Source of the DNA: Bacteroidota bacterium
GTDB taxonomy: Bacteria; Bacteroidota; Bacteroidia; UKL13-3
Assembly (NCBI GenBank): GCA_947460345.1
Contig: CANHGM010000014.1
Span: forward strand, 16,073 to 80,072
DNA: 64,000 nucleotides
Reading direction: 5' to 3'
Shown: positions 25,237 through 34,850 of the stretch, in pieces
Layout of the letters: the number at the start of each line of letters is the position of its first letter
Numbering within the stretch: the stretch's first letter is position 1
Translations under genes and position numbers: made by a program
The notes under the pieces: generated by a model
Seen by the model: the letters and a program-made list of their open reading frames with translations, nothing else
Databases searched by the model: none
Told to the model about the DNA's origin: nothing

Positions 25237-27858
25237 ATGAAAATTCTTGATATAAAAGCAATGCGTGGCCCAAATATTTGGAGCAATACTAGATACTTCC
25301 TTATTCAAATGCGATTGGATTTAGAAGAAATGGAGCAATTCCCTACCAATAAAATTGATGGCTTTAAAGACAGATTGGCTGTCATGTTTCCTACTATGGT
25401 AGAACACAGGTGTAGCCCTGGTACCCGAGGTGGTTTTTTTCAAAGACTAGATGAAGGAACGTGGATGGGACATGTAATAGAACATATAGCCCTCGAAATT
25501 CAAACTTTAGCTGGTATGGATTGTGGTTTTGGTAGAACCCGTGAAACTGCAACGCCTGGTATATATAATGTAGTATTTAGTTATATGGAAGAAAAAGTAG
25601 GTATATATGCGGCTAAATCTTCTGTTAGAATTGCTGAAGCTCTTATAAAAGGTGAAGCATACGACTTAGCTGCTGATATACAAGAAATGCGTGAACTCAG
25701 AGAAACTGAAAGACTAGGTCCATCTACTGGAAGTTTGGTAGATGAAGCCAAAAGTCGCGGTATTCCTTGGATTAGATTGAATAGAAATTCACTTGTGCAA
25801 TTGGGGTATGGTATAAACCAACGCCGTATACAAGCTACTGTGGCTAGTACTACAAGTAATATTGCCGTAGAAATTGCGTGCGATAAAGAAGATACCAAAA
25901 ATATATTAGAAGCAGCCAGTGTACCTGTTCCTAAAGGTAGAATTATATATGATGAAGAAGACTTAGCCGCAGCCTGTGAAAGACTAGGCTACCCATTGGT
26001 AATCAAACCTATCAATGGCAACCATGGCCGCGGTGCCACCATTGGCATTCAGAATTGGGAACAAGCGGTTGAAGCGTTGACTATAGCTAAAAAAGTGTCA
26101 CGTTCTGTGATTGTAGAGCAGTTTATTGTTGGTCTCGACCACCGTATGTTGGTTATCAATTATAAGTTTGTAGCTGCCGCTCTTCGTACACCCGCTGCGG
26201 TTGAAGGTGATGGCAAAAGCACTATTCAACAGTTAATTGATAAGGTTAATGAGGATCCAAGAAGAGGTTATGGTCACGAAAAAGTATTGACACAAATAAA
26301 AATTGATGAGGTATCTGAAAATATATTGCGTGATAAAGGATTGACTTTAGAAAGTGTGTTGCCAGCTGGTGAAACATTATACCTAAAAGCTACTGCCAAC
26401 TTAAGCACTGGCGGAACTTCTACTGATGTGACTGATATTGTTCACCCTGACAATATATTTATGGCTGAGCGTATTGCTCGCATCATTGGTTTAGATATAT
26501 GTGGTATTGATGTGATGACATCTGATATATCGCAACCTGTTGAAGAAGTAAGAGGTGCAGTGCTTGAAGTAAACGCAGCTCCTGGTTTTAGAATGCATTT
26601 AGAACCCGCTGAAGGCTTAGCTAGAAATGTAGCGTCACCAGTGATAGATATGTTGTATCCTCCAGGAAGTAATTACCGCATTCCTATTATTGCTGTCACG
26701 GGTACCAACGGAAAAACCACCACTACCAGACTGTTGGCTCATATCATGAAAACAGTAGGTCACAAAGTTGGTTTTACTACTACCGATGGTGTGTATATAC
26801 AAAATAGAATGATGATGCGTGGCGATTGTACAGGTCCTGTGAGTGCTGAGTTTGTGCTCAAAGACCCAACGGTTGATATGGCTGTTTTAGAATGTGCACG
26901 CGGCGGTATACTTAGAGCTGGTTTGGGTTTTCATAAATGTGATTTGGCCATAGTAACGAATATAGCTGCAGACCATTTAGGACTTCAAGACATCAATACT
27001 TTAGAAGATTTGGCTAGAGTAAAAAGTACGGTGCCTAAAGCTGTGAAATCTGATGGATATAGTATTCTGAACGCTGAAGACAATCATGTTTTTAATATGC
27101 AAAAAGAGTTAGATTGTAAGATAGCTTTATTTGCTTTAGATGAAAAAAATCCAAGAATTTTAGAACATTGCAAAACGGGCGGTTTAGCTGCAGTTGTAGA
27201 GAATGGATACATCACTATATGTAAAGGAACTTGGAAAATTAGAGTAGAGAAAGTGGTCAATATACCTTTAACTTTTGGTGGTAGAGCTTTGTTTAATATA
27301 CAAAATATTCTTCCTGCTGTCTTGGCTGCATATATAAGAGAAGTTAAAATCGAAGATATGAAAGTGGCACTTGTTACGTTTATACCAGGTTCTACTCAAA
27401 CACCAGGGCGTATGAATTTATTTAAGTTCAAAAAGTTTGAAGTGCTGATTGATTATGCTCATAACACTGCTGGTTTTCATGCTATTGGTAAATTCTTAGA
27501 AAAGGTTGATGCCAAACCAAAAATAGGAGTAATAGCAGGCGTTGGCGATAGAAGAGATGAAGATATTGTAAGTTTGGGAGCATTAGCTGCTAAAATGTTT
27601 GATGAGATTATCATTAGACAAGACAGGAATTTACGAAACCGCACTGAGCAACAAATTATAGATTTGATGGTACAGGGAATTAATGAAGTGAACCCCAATA
27701 TGAAATACACCATCTTTAGAAAAGAAACCGAAGCTATTGATTTTGCCATGAAAACAGCAGTGAAAGATTCATTTGTAGTAATCTGTAGCGATGTAGTTCC
27801 TGATGCTCTTGAGCAAATTCAAAAGTATAAAGAAGAAGAAGATAAGTTTGAATTGTAG
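25237..27858 (+). CDS. cphA: Cyanophycin synthetase
   Basis: CphA polymerises Asp and Arg into cyanophycin, a nitrogen-storage polypeptide, using ATP. The 873 residues match the family. An N-terminal domain (about 1-160) includes EHRCSPGTRGGFFQRL and GHVIEHIALEIQ. An ATP-grasp domain (about 215-470) adds Asp, and a Mur-ligase-like domain with P-loop GTNGKTTT (489-496) adds Arg; its C-terminal part has VLIDYAHN and GVGDRRDED. No cyanophycinase (cphB) or isoaspartyl dipeptidase gene adjoins it, although the former is a frequent neighbour. Degradation genes must be elsewhere, or the polymer may serve another purpose. Confidence 0.96.
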   Translation: MKILDIKAMRGPNIWSNTRYFLIQMRLDLEEMEQFPTNKIDGFKDRLAVMFPTMVEHRCSPGTRGGFFQRLDEGTWMGHVIEHIALEIQTLAGMDCGFGRTRETATPGIYNVVFSYMEEKVGIYAAKSSVRIAEALIKGEAYDLAADIQEMRELRETERLGPSTGSLVDEAKSRGIPWIRLNRNSLVQLGYGINQRRIQATVASTTSNIAVEIACDKEDTKNILEAASVPVPKGRIIYDEEDLAAACERLGYPLVIKPINGNHGRGATIGIQNWEQAVEALTIAKKVSRSVIVEQFIVGLDHRMLVINYKFVAAALRTPAAVEGDGKSTIQQLIDKVNEDPRRGYGHEKVLTQIKIDEVSENILRDKGLTLESVLPAGETLYLKATANLSTGGTSTDVTDIVHPDNIFMAERIARIIGLDICGIDVMTSDISQPVEEVRGAVLEVNAAPGFRMHLEPAEGLARNVASPVIDMLYPPGSNYRIPIIAVTGTNGKTTTTRLLAHIMKTVGHKVGFTTTDGVYIQNRMMMRGDCTGPVSAEFVLKDPTVDMAVLECARGGILRAGLGFHKCDLAIVTNIAADHLGLQDINTLEDLARVKSTVPKAVKSDGYSILNAEDNHVFNMQKELDCKIALFALDEKNPRILEHCKTGGLAAVVENGYITICKGTWKIRVEKVVNIPLTFGGRALFNIQNILPAVLAAYIREVKIEDMKVALVTFIPGSTQTPGRMNLFKFKKFEVLIDYAHNTAGFHAIGKFLEKVDAKPKIGVIAGVGDRRDEDIVSLGALAAKMFDEIIIRQDRNLRNRTEQQIIDLMVQGINEVNPNMKYTIFRKETEAIDFAMKTAVKDSFVVICSDVVPDALEQIQKYKEEEDKFEL

Positions 27859-27914
27859 GTTTTTTTTATAATGTCTTAGACAATCTATTAAGGAAATATT
27901 TTGTCAATGTATAT

Positions 27915-28277
27915 ATGAAAGGTATATACATTTTTTTCTTTTGGTTATTTGTGCAATTGTTTGTGGGTACTCATTTTGCTAAAGCTCAAGAACCTACTAC
28001 AGATACTTTATTTTTTGCCCCCAATGCGTTTGCTCCAGAAGGTTGTCATAGTGGTCATTGTTTTTACTGGGTTGAGGCATCAGCCTATGACCAATTCGAA
28101 ATGCATATATATAATAAGTGGGGAGTTTTGTTAAATACTACCTATAATAATAAACCCGGTTGGGATTTTAGAATTAATGGCAAAGTGCTACCTGAAGATA
28201 CTTATTTGTGCGTGGTCAAACTGCATAGAGACAAAAAGTGGATTACCTATACACAACCTGTATATGTTATTTTATAG
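27915..28277 (+). CDS. Minimal exported protein consisting of a T9SS type B domain
   Basis: A 120-residue protein with a signal peptide (cleavage near residue 25, FAKAQ). The mature chain is almost entirely a gliding-motility-associated C-terminal (type B) domain: FFAPNAFAPEGC, EMHIYNKWGVLLNT, GWDFRINGKVLPEDTYLCVVKL and a final VYVIL strand. There is room for fewer than ten residues of passenger. Three Cys in the insert (EGCHSGHC and TYLC) are atypical. It may be a structural partner, a decoy or a remnant of a larger cargo gene. It sits 56 bp after cphA in the same direction. Confidence 0.8.
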   Translation: MKGIYIFFFWLFVQLFVGTHFAKAQEPTTDTLFFAPNAFAPEGCHSGHCFYWVEASAYDQFEMHIYNKWGVLLNTTYNNKPGWDFRINGKVLPEDTYLCVVKLHRDKKWITYTQPVYVIL

Positions 28278-28332
28278 TGAAGTAGTATTGTTCAGATTTA
28301 GTTAATTTATTTTAACTTTCAATTTTTTAATG

Positions 28333-28340
28333 TATATTTG
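28333..28340 (+). promoter_or_regulatory. -7 element TATATTTG of hipBA
   Basis: A perfect TAnnTTTG match. The inferred transcription start near 28347 lies just ahead of an inverted repeat at 28353-28373. No convincing -33 element was found at the expected distance. Confidence 0.5.
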
Positions 28341-28352
28341 TTGGATAATTCC

Positions 28353-28373
28353 GTCATTGAATATAAAAATGAC
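28353..28373. promoter_or_regulatory. Candidate HipB operator
   Basis: A perfect 6-bp inverted repeat, GTCATT-N9-AATGAC, lies between the -7 element and the first codon of the HipB-like gene. Position and symmetry fit autorepression by the HTH antitoxin. Binding is inferred only. Confidence 0.45.
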
Positions 28374-28378
28374 TCATA

Positions 28379-28735
28379 ATGATGCCTAAAACCAACATTA
28401 AATCAGCTAGCGATACAGCCATAGTCACCAACTTAGGTGCATATATCAAGCACCATAGATTAGAGCAAAACAAATCTCAGCAACAATTAGCCGACGAGGC
28501 TGGTATCAATAGGTCTACCTTGGTCGATTTTGAGAAAGGTATGCGTGCCAACCTGCTTACATTTATTCAATTGTTACGTGCCTTGAATTTGTTAGAAGTT
28601 TTAGAACATTTTAAAGTTACTCCTCAAATAAGCCCATTAAAATTGGCAGAGTTGGAACACCAAAAACGCAGACGGGCTTCTAAAACCAAGTCGACTGTAA
28701 AACCTTTGGTGAAGAAAAAAAAATCTGATTGGTAA
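28379..28735 (+). CDS. hipB: HipB-like antitoxin (XRE family)
   Basis: A 118-residue HTH protein. The DNA-binding domain (about 18-80) reads LGAYIKHHRLEQNKSQQQLA, then a helix-turn-helix with DEAGINRSTLVDFEKG. The C-terminus is strongly basic (KRRRASKTKST...KKKK), unusual for HipB and possibly an extra DNA or HipA contact. A second ATG follows immediately at 28382. The stop overlaps the next ATG by 1 bp (TAATG), as in coupled antitoxin-toxin pairs. Confidence 0.88.
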   Translation: MMPKTNIKSASDTAIVTNLGAYIKHHRLEQNKSQQQLADEAGINRSTLVDFEKGMRANLLTFIQLLRALNLLEVLEHFKVTPQISPLKLAELEHQKRRRASKTKSTVKPLVKKKKSDW

Positions 28736-30027
28736 TGATTACAACGGCCTTTATAAATATATGGAACGAGAGGGTGGGTGCCATTGCCTGGGACTCTGAA
28801 ACAGGTTTGGGCTTGTTTGAATATACCGCTACTTTTTATCGTAACCATTGGGATCTTTCGCCCATTAAAATGCCTACTGGAGCAGGAAATTCACGTGTTT
28901 TTACATTTGCTGATTTAAAAGAAAAAAAAACATTCAAAGGGTTGCCAGGCTTAGTGGCCGATGTATTGCCTGATAGATATGGAAATGCCTTAATTAATAC
29001 GTGGCTCACCAAACAAGGAAGAGCAACGGATAGTTTAAATCCGGTGGAGATTCTATGCTTTATAGGCCAACGAGGAATGGGAGCCTTAGAGTTTGAACCA
29101 GCTTCACCCAAGACTCCCCATCAATCATCTAAAATAGAAATAGACCAATTGGTTGATATAGCTGAAAAAATTCTAACTGGCAGAAAAGATTTTATAACAG
29201 ACATCAACCAGCATGACGAGAAAGCCCTATTAGATATATTAAAAATTGGAACATCGGCTGGTGGTGCCAGAGCAAAAGCGGTGATTGCCTATAATGAAAA
29301 AACCAGAGAAGTAAGAAGCGGTCAAGCCAATGCTCCTAGTGGATTTAAACATTGGCTGATCAAGTTTGATGGCGTATATGACCATCAGTTCGGAACATCA
29401 GGTGGTTATGGCAAAGTGGAGATGGCATACTCGCATATGGCCAAAGATGTTGGAATAGAAATGATGCCCTGTCAGTTATTAGAAGAACACGATAGAGCCC
29501 ATTTTATGACCCAACGATTTGATAGAACAGATACGAATGAAAAGCTACACCTGCAAAGCTTTTGTGCTATGCAGCATTTCGATTTTAATGAAGTGAATAT
29601 ATATAGTTATGAGCAACTTTTTGAAACCATGAGGGCATTGTCGCTGCCTTATCCGCAAGCAGAGCAACTATATCGCAGAATGGTATTTAATGTAGTGGCC
29701 AGAAACTGTGACGACCACACCAAGAATTTTGCTTTCTTAATGGACAAAACAGGCGAATGGCGTTTGTCTCCCGCATATGATGTGTGCCATGCATACAGAC
29801 CAGATAGCGAATGGGTGAGCCAACATGCTCTAAGTATCAACGGTAAAAGAAAAAATATTACTCGTGATGATTTGTTGCATATAGCCAAACAAATGAACAT
29901 TAAAAAGGCATCACATATAATTACAGAAATATCAAGTATAGTAAGTAATTGGAAGCGTTATGCTCAACTTTATGGAGTTGAAAAAAAATTGATTCAAGCT
30001 ATAAATCAAACATTGATTCTATATTAA
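28735..30027 (+). CDS. hipA: HipA-like serine/threonine kinase toxin
   Basis: A 430-residue HipA-family kinase. In Escherichia coli HipA phosphorylates glutamyl-tRNA synthetase and promotes persistence; the target here is not known. The N-terminal subdomain begins FINIWNERVGAIAW. A Gly-rich GTSAGGARAKA segment (about 180) corresponds to the nucleotide-binding loop region. The catalytic motif appears as NCDDHTKNFAF followed by LSPAYDV (about 325-350). Length and motifs look intact. The start is the ATG overlapping the hipB stop, not the upstream in-frame TTG. Confidence 0.9.
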   Translation: MITTAFINIWNERVGAIAWDSETGLGLFEYTATFYRNHWDLSPIKMPTGAGNSRVFTFADLKEKKTFKGLPGLVADVLPDRYGNALINTWLTKQGRATDSLNPVEILCFIGQRGMGALEFEPASPKTPHQSSKIEIDQLVDIAEKILTGRKDFITDINQHDEKALLDILKIGTSAGGARAKAVIAYNEKTREVRSGQANAPSGFKHWLIKFDGVYDHQFGTSGGYGKVEMAYSHMAKDVGIEMMPCQLLEEHDRAHFMTQRFDRTDTNEKLHLQSFCAMQHFDFNEVNIYSYEQLFETMRALSLPYPQAEQLYRRMVFNVVARNCDDHTKNFAFLMDKTGEWRLSPAYDVCHAYRPDSEWVSQHALSINGKRKNITRDDLLHIAKQMNIKKASHIITEISSIVSNWKRYAQLYGVEKKLIQAINQTLILY

Positions 30028-30117
30028 TAAGTTTGAGATTAAAATATTTTTACATTTTCCCTTTTACCGTAACAATATTCTTCTATCTTCGTATTTACGT
30101 TACTTAACTCTCATCAT

Positions 30118-33100
30118 ATGAAAAAAATCTTTACACTACTATTTTCAGTTATTTCAATTTATTCTCAAGCTCAAAAACCAGTTGCAAAACTTGAAGAAAA
30201 AAAAGACCCATTACACAACAAAGAAACTTATTCATCTTTGAAATTTCGAAGCCTTGGGCCTGCTGTTACTTCGGGTAGGGTAATAGATATAGCGGTGAAT
30301 CCTAACAACAAATCACAATGGTATATAGCTGCAGCTGCAGGCGGTGTTTGGAAAACAGACAATGCTGGAACTAGTTTTAAACCTATTTTTGATGGACAAG
30401 GTTCTTATTCTATAGGATGTGTGACAATTGACCCCAATAACGAAAATACTATATGGGTGGGTACCGGAGAGAACAATAACCAACGTGCTGTAGGTTATGG
30501 CGATGGTATATATAAATCAGAAGATGGAGGGAAGACATGGAAAAATATGGGGTTAAAAACATCTGAACATATAGGTAAAATTTCTATTGATCCTAATAAT
30601 AGCAATATCGTATATGTAGCTGCCTATGGCCCGTTGTGGAATGCAGGTGGCGAAAGAGGTATATATAAGTCTGTTGATGGTGGTGTTACCTGGAAAAGAA
30701 CTTTGTTTATTTCAGAAAATACAGGTTGTAACGAAGTTCATATAGACCTCAAACATTCAAATATATTATATGCTGCAGCACATCAACGTCGTCGTCATGA
30801 GTGGACATATATAAGTGGGGGCCCAGAATCTGCTATATATAAAAGTGTTGATTTTGGTGAGACTTGGGTGAAGCTAACTAATGGTTTGCCTAAAGAAGAT
30901 ATGGGTAGAGTAGGTTTAGCTACATCACCTATTAATAGTGATTATATATATGCCATTATTGAAGGCAATGAAGAGGAAAAAGGTTTTTATAGGTCTACAG
31001 ATAGAGGAGCAAGTTGGGAAAAAAGAAGTGCACATTCAACTGCCGGAAATTATTATACTGAAATTATAGCTGACCCATTAGTACTTGATAAAGTATATTC
31101 TATGGATACATGGGCTGTATATACTTCAGATGGAGGCAAAACTTTTTCTAAAGTGGGTGAAAAAAATAAACACGTAGATAACCATGCTATATGGATAGAT
31201 AAAGAAAATCCCAAGCATATGTTAATGGGTTGTGATGGCGGTTTATATGAAACATTTGATCTGGCAAAGACTTGGGATTATAAAAATAATTTAAGCATTA
31301 CTCAGTTTTATCGGGTATCAGTAGACAATGCCTTGCCTTTTTATAATGTATATGGGGGCACACAAGACAATAATACGCTAGGTGGACCTTCTCGAACTAT
31401 AAGTGCTACAGGTATAACTAATGCAGATTGGTTTGTGACTGTTGGTGGAGATGGCTTTGAGTCTGTAGTTGATACCAAAGACCCTAATATTATATATTCT
31501 CAATGGCAGTATGGTGGCTTGGTTAGGTTTGATAAAAAAACGGGTGAAGCTATTGATATAAAACCACAAGAAAAAGAAGGAGAACCAGCATATAAATTTA
31601 ATTGGGATGCTCCATTGTTGATGAGCAATCATTCAAATACACGCTTATATTTTGCTGCTCAAAAAGTTTTTAGAAGTGATGATAGAGGAAATACATGGCA
31701 AGTAATAAGTGATGATTTGACTAGAAAAATTGATAGAAATCAACTACCTGTTATGAATAAAGTTTGGGGAATGGATGCCGTGGCAAAAAACCAATCGACC
31801 TCTATATACGGAAACATAACAGCTTTAAGCGAATCTCCAATAAATGAAAATCTCTTATACGCAGGCACGGATGATGGGTTATTTAATATGTCCAATGATG
31901 GAGGAAAAACCTGGAACAAAACGGAGACTTTTCCTGACATACAAGGTAATGTGTTAATTACAAATATATATGCATCACAACACAGTGAAAACATAGTATT
32001 TGCAGTATATAATAATCACAGAAGTGGTGATTTTAAACCATATATATATAAAAGTATAGACAAAGGTAAAACATGGTCAAATATTGGTAAAGGATTGCCT
32101 GAAAGAGGTTCTGTATACTGTATGGCCGAAGATCATATGAATGCCAATTTGTTATTTGCTGGAACCGAATTTGGATTGTTTTTTACTGTTGATGCGGGCA
32201 ATCATTGGGTAAAACTTTCAGGAGGGTTGCCTATGACATGTATAAAAGATATTGCCATTCAAAAACGCGAAAATGATTTATTGGTAGCTACTTTTGGTAG
32301 AGGTTTTTATGTATTAGACAATTATAGTGTATTACAACATATCTCTTCAAGCATTTTGAATGATACAGCTTATATATTCCCTATTAAAAATGGACTGGTT
32401 TTTATTCCTTCAACTCCATACGGACACAAAGGAAAATCATTCCAAGGAGAAAGCTTTTTCACGGTTGATAATCCCCCAATTGGAACTGTAATTGATTTAT
32501 ATATAAAAGACGAATACAAAACCATAAAAGAGAAACGAAAAGATGCTGAAGCTTTAAAAATAAAAGCAGGTCAGCCCATGTTTTATCCATCTGCCGATTC
32601 AATTCGATTAGAAGATTTAGAAGAAGCTCCTTATATGGTAGCATATATATTGGATGTTTCAGGGAATATCATTAAAAAAATAAAATCTTCGCCTAAAAAA
32701 GGTTTAAATAAAATCCTATGGAATGGTAGAATGGAATTAACAAGTCCAGTTACTTTTTACAAACCTGACCCTGATAATCCATATGAAAGCGAAGAAGTTG
32801 GACCACTTGCTTTGCCTGGTAAATATCAAGTATATATAGAAATTTATCAAAATAAAGAGTTGAAGTATCGCTCTTCTACTGCAAGCTTTCAAATGAATAC
32901 GTTGAACCAAGCTACATTAACAGTAGACAAAGAAAAACTAGCTTTGTTTAACAACAACTTATCTGAAACTAGACGTGTAATTATAGGTACAAGTGAATAT
33001 ATTGATGATATGAAGAATAGATTGAAGTATATAAAAGCAGGCATGCTCATGGTGAATAATTTAGACAAACGTATATATGATGAGGTTAAAGATATTGAGA

Positions 33101-33396
33101 CAAAACTAAGTGAAATTGATATATTGATGTATGGTGACAGAAGCATTGCTAGAAGAGAGTTTGAAACATTGCCTGGTATTGTAAGTGCTATTGAAGGCAT
33201 AGTTGGTAATTTATGGGCAACTTCTGCCCAACAAACCTCTACTTACGAAGAAAAATTAAAACAAATTGAAAATAATTTTTCTAAAGTATATATGAAAGTT
33301 GTTGATTTGAAATCAAAACTTGAGTCAGTAGAAATGAGCTTAGAAAAAGTGAAAGCACCTTATACACCAGGAAGATTCCCTGTTTGGAAGAAATAA
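30118..33396 (+). CDS. Exported Asp-box (BNR/VPS10-like) beta-propeller protein
   Basis: A 1092-residue exported protein with a signal peptide ending YSQAQ (about 19). The first ~730 residues form sialidase/sortilin-like propellers. At least nine Asp-box motifs are visible: SEDGGKTW, SVDGGVTW, SVDFGETW, STDRGASW, TSDGGKTF, SDDRGNTW, SNDGGKTW, SIDKGKTW and TVDAGNHW. A fibronectin-like segment (about 850-930) and a C-terminal helical, probably coiled-coil region (about 930-1080) follow. No catalytic Arg triad or T9SS tail was recognised, so enzymatic sialidase activity should not be assumed. Ligand unknown; it is probably periplasmic or outer-membrane associated. Confidence 0.87.
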   Translation: MKKIFTLLFSVISIYSQAQKPVAKLEEKKDPLHNKETYSSLKFRSLGPAVTSGRVIDIAVNPNNKSQWYIAAAAGGVWKTDNAGTSFKPIFDGQGSYSIGCVTIDPNNENTIWVGTGENNNQRAVGYGDGIYKSEDGGKTWKNMGLKTSEHIGKISIDPNNSNIVYVAAYGPLWNAGGERGIYKSVDGGVTWKRTLFISENTGCNEVHIDLKHSNILYAAAHQRRRHEWTYISGGPESAIYKSVDFGETWVKLTNGLPKEDMGRVGLATSPINSDYIYAIIEGNEEEKGFYRSTDRGASWEKRSAHSTAGNYYTEIIADPLVLDKVYSMDTWAVYTSDGGKTFSKVGEKNKHVDNHAIWIDKENPKHMLMGCDGGLYETFDLAKTWDYKNNLSITQFYRVSVDNALPFYNVYGGTQDNNTLGGPSRTISATGITNADWFVTVGGDGFESVVDTKDPNIIYSQWQYGGLVRFDKKTGEAIDIKPQEKEGEPAYKFNWDAPLLMSNHSNTRLYFAAQKVFRSDDRGNTWQVISDDLTRKIDRNQLPVMNKVWGMDAVAKNQSTSIYGNITALSESPINENLLYAGTDDGLFNMSNDGGKTWNKTETFPDIQGNVLITNIYASQHSENIVFAVYNNHRSGDFKPYIYKSIDKGKTWSNIGKGLPERGSVYCMAEDHMNANLLFAGTEFGLFFTVDAGNHWVKLSGGLPMTCIKDIAIQKRENDLLVATFGRGFYVLDNYSVLQHISSSILNDTAYIFPIKNGLVFIPSTPYGHKGKSFQGESFFTVDNPPIGTVIDLYIKDEYKTIKEKRKDAEALKIKAGQPMFYPSADSIRLEDLEEAPYMVAYILDVSGNIIKKIKSSPKKGLNKILWNGRMELTSPVTFYKPDPDNPYESEEVGPLALPGKYQVYIEIYQNKELKYRSSTASFQMNTLNQATLTVDKEKLALFNNNLSETRRVIIGTSEYIDDMKNRLKYIKAGMLMVNNLDKRIYDEVKDIETKLSEIDILMYGDRSIARREFETLPGIVSAIEGIVGNLWATSAQQTSTYEEKLKQIENNFSKVYMKVVDLKSKLESVEMSLEKVKAPYTPGRFPVWKK

Positions 33397-33399
33397 AAA

Positions 33400-33477
33400 A
33401 AAAGTATATATCTAACTATATTTTTAAAACAAATTGAGTTGTCAAAACTATATTTTTCTAATTAGATATATACTTTT
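33400..33477. terminator. Long inverted repeat between convergent genes
   Basis: A perfect 16-bp repeat (33400-33415 with 33462-33477) encloses 46 nt. It has A- and T-rich outer flanks and probably terminates both the propeller gene and the porin gene. The loop contains a direct repeat: AACTATATTTTT at 33414-33425 (its first two bases belong to the stem) and at 33446-33457. Confidence 0.65.
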
Positions 33478-33498
33478 ATTTTTCTATATTCTATTAAT

Positions 33499-34830
33499 TT
33501 AAATGGCTATTTGATATTGCAAAACAACTAATCCTTTTCTAGTAGTTTCTTTTAATTCTGAAGAACTAAAAATGGGTCTGTTTTGGTAGTTTAGGCTAAT
33601 TTTACTTTTCGTGCCATCTATGTACCAGTTGATTCCAGCATCTATTAAATTCATTCCTTGGTTTAACTTTTGAAAATTACCATGTGTATACATTACATAA
33701 GGTTGCAATTGCCCATTTTTCTCGCCAAGTATATTTTTAGGTAATAAATAGCCTGCTTGTATATATGCAATATTTCCTGTACCAATTGCTGGGAATCCAT
33801 TGCCTGAACCATTTATAGAGTTGGTGCCAGATGCAACTCCATCTGCTGGGTTCATCACTGATAAATTTCTCAGATAATTTTTGCCAAAACCTAAGTGCAT
33901 ATATGTTGCATATACAGATATAGCCGAACCCTTTTTGCCAATAGGATAATCATAAAATAAATCAACAGCATAATGAAGCATATCTTCATGTATAATTTGT
34001 TTATTAGTTGTATCATCATAATGCCACATAGCATGATGTTGATATTGAATGCCTGCTCCTATATTAAATATTTTCTTTTTACCTAAATATCCTCCTGTCA
34101 TATAAGGTGTTAAGTTGCTTTCTTGATCTAAGAACTGGTACATCACATATCCACCTGATTGGAGCTTTGTAGGCATAAACGAAAAATCAGAGGTAGTTGA
34201 AATAGGTTTTACTATAGTACTATTTTGAACTGCAAATGGATCTGATAAGATTATTCTATAGTCTAGTTTGCCTATTTTTCCTTTTGCATATATACTTAGT
34301 TTTCTCAAAAATTGATCGTTAGCATCATTAGTAGATTGAGCAAACAATGGAGCATCATATCCCATAATACCTGAAACAGATGGTGAAGAGAATCTAGAAA
34401 AACCAGTCCATGCAGTTAGTCCCATTCCAATTTGCAAAAATTTTGGCGTTACATAATATTCCGTTACCACATCATGAAAAAATATAGGTGATTTACGAGC
34501 AGATATACTATTGAAATTATTTATCCCAAACTGCGTATATAAAAATACTTTATCACTAATTTTTCCATATAGTTGTGTTCTTACTCTTCTTAAACCAATA
34601 TCATAGGTTTCTTTTTTTGAATAGCCATAAATAGTAGTTCCGGGATTGCTTTGGTTGTATCTTGCCCATACTTGAGCTGTAAAATTCATTTTTAAATAAT
34701 GAGAACCGTCGTCATTTAAATTTAACTTTAGTTCTTTATCAGGTTTTACTATAGCTTGTGCATATATGTTTTTTATAAAAAAAGAACATAGCGAAACCAA
34801 TATATATAAATAATATTTGTTGTATTTCAT
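33499..34830 (-). CDS. Outer-membrane porin-like protein linked to SulP
   Basis: A 443-residue exported protein with a signal peptide ending IYAQA (about 25). The rest shows alternating amphipathic beta strands and aromatic belts typical of a phosphate-selective or general porin. Examples are MNFTAQVWARYNQ, GLRRVRTQLYGKI and VFLYTQFGINNF, with the C-terminus ending KGLVVLQYQIAI. It follows the SulP transporter gene by 20 bp in the same direction, so the pair is probably co-transcribed. The porin would provide outer-membrane passage and SulP inner-membrane uptake of the same anion (inference). Confidence 0.8.
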   Translation of the reverse strand: MKYNKYYLYILVSLCSFFIKNIYAQAIVKPDKELKLNLNDDGSHYLKMNFTAQVWARYNQSNPGTTIYGYSKKETYDIGLRRVRTQLYGKISDKVFLYTQFGINNFNSISARKSPIFFHDVVTEYYVTPKFLQIGMGLTAWTGFSRFSSPSVSGIMGYDAPLFAQSTNDANDQFLRKLSIYAKGKIGKLDYRIILSDPFAVQNSTIVKPISTTSDFSFMPTKLQSGGYVMYQFLDQESNLTPYMTGGYLGKKKIFNIGAGIQYQHHAMWHYDDTTNKQIIHEDMLHYAVDLFYDYPIGKKGSAISVYATYMHLGFGKNYLRNLSVMNPADGVASGTNSINGSGNGFPAIGTGNIAYIQAGYLLPKNILGEKNGQLQPYVMYTHGNFQKLNQGMNLIDAGINWYIDGTKSKISLNYQNRPIFSSSELKETTRKGLVVLQYQIAI

Positions 34831-34850
34831 TGTAGTGTTTTTTAATAAAA

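Noticed and set aside
30118..33396. Sialidase assignment for the Asp-box protein
   Set aside because: Asp-boxes are structural and shared with many non-enzymatic propellers. No Arg triad or nucleophile pair could be identified.
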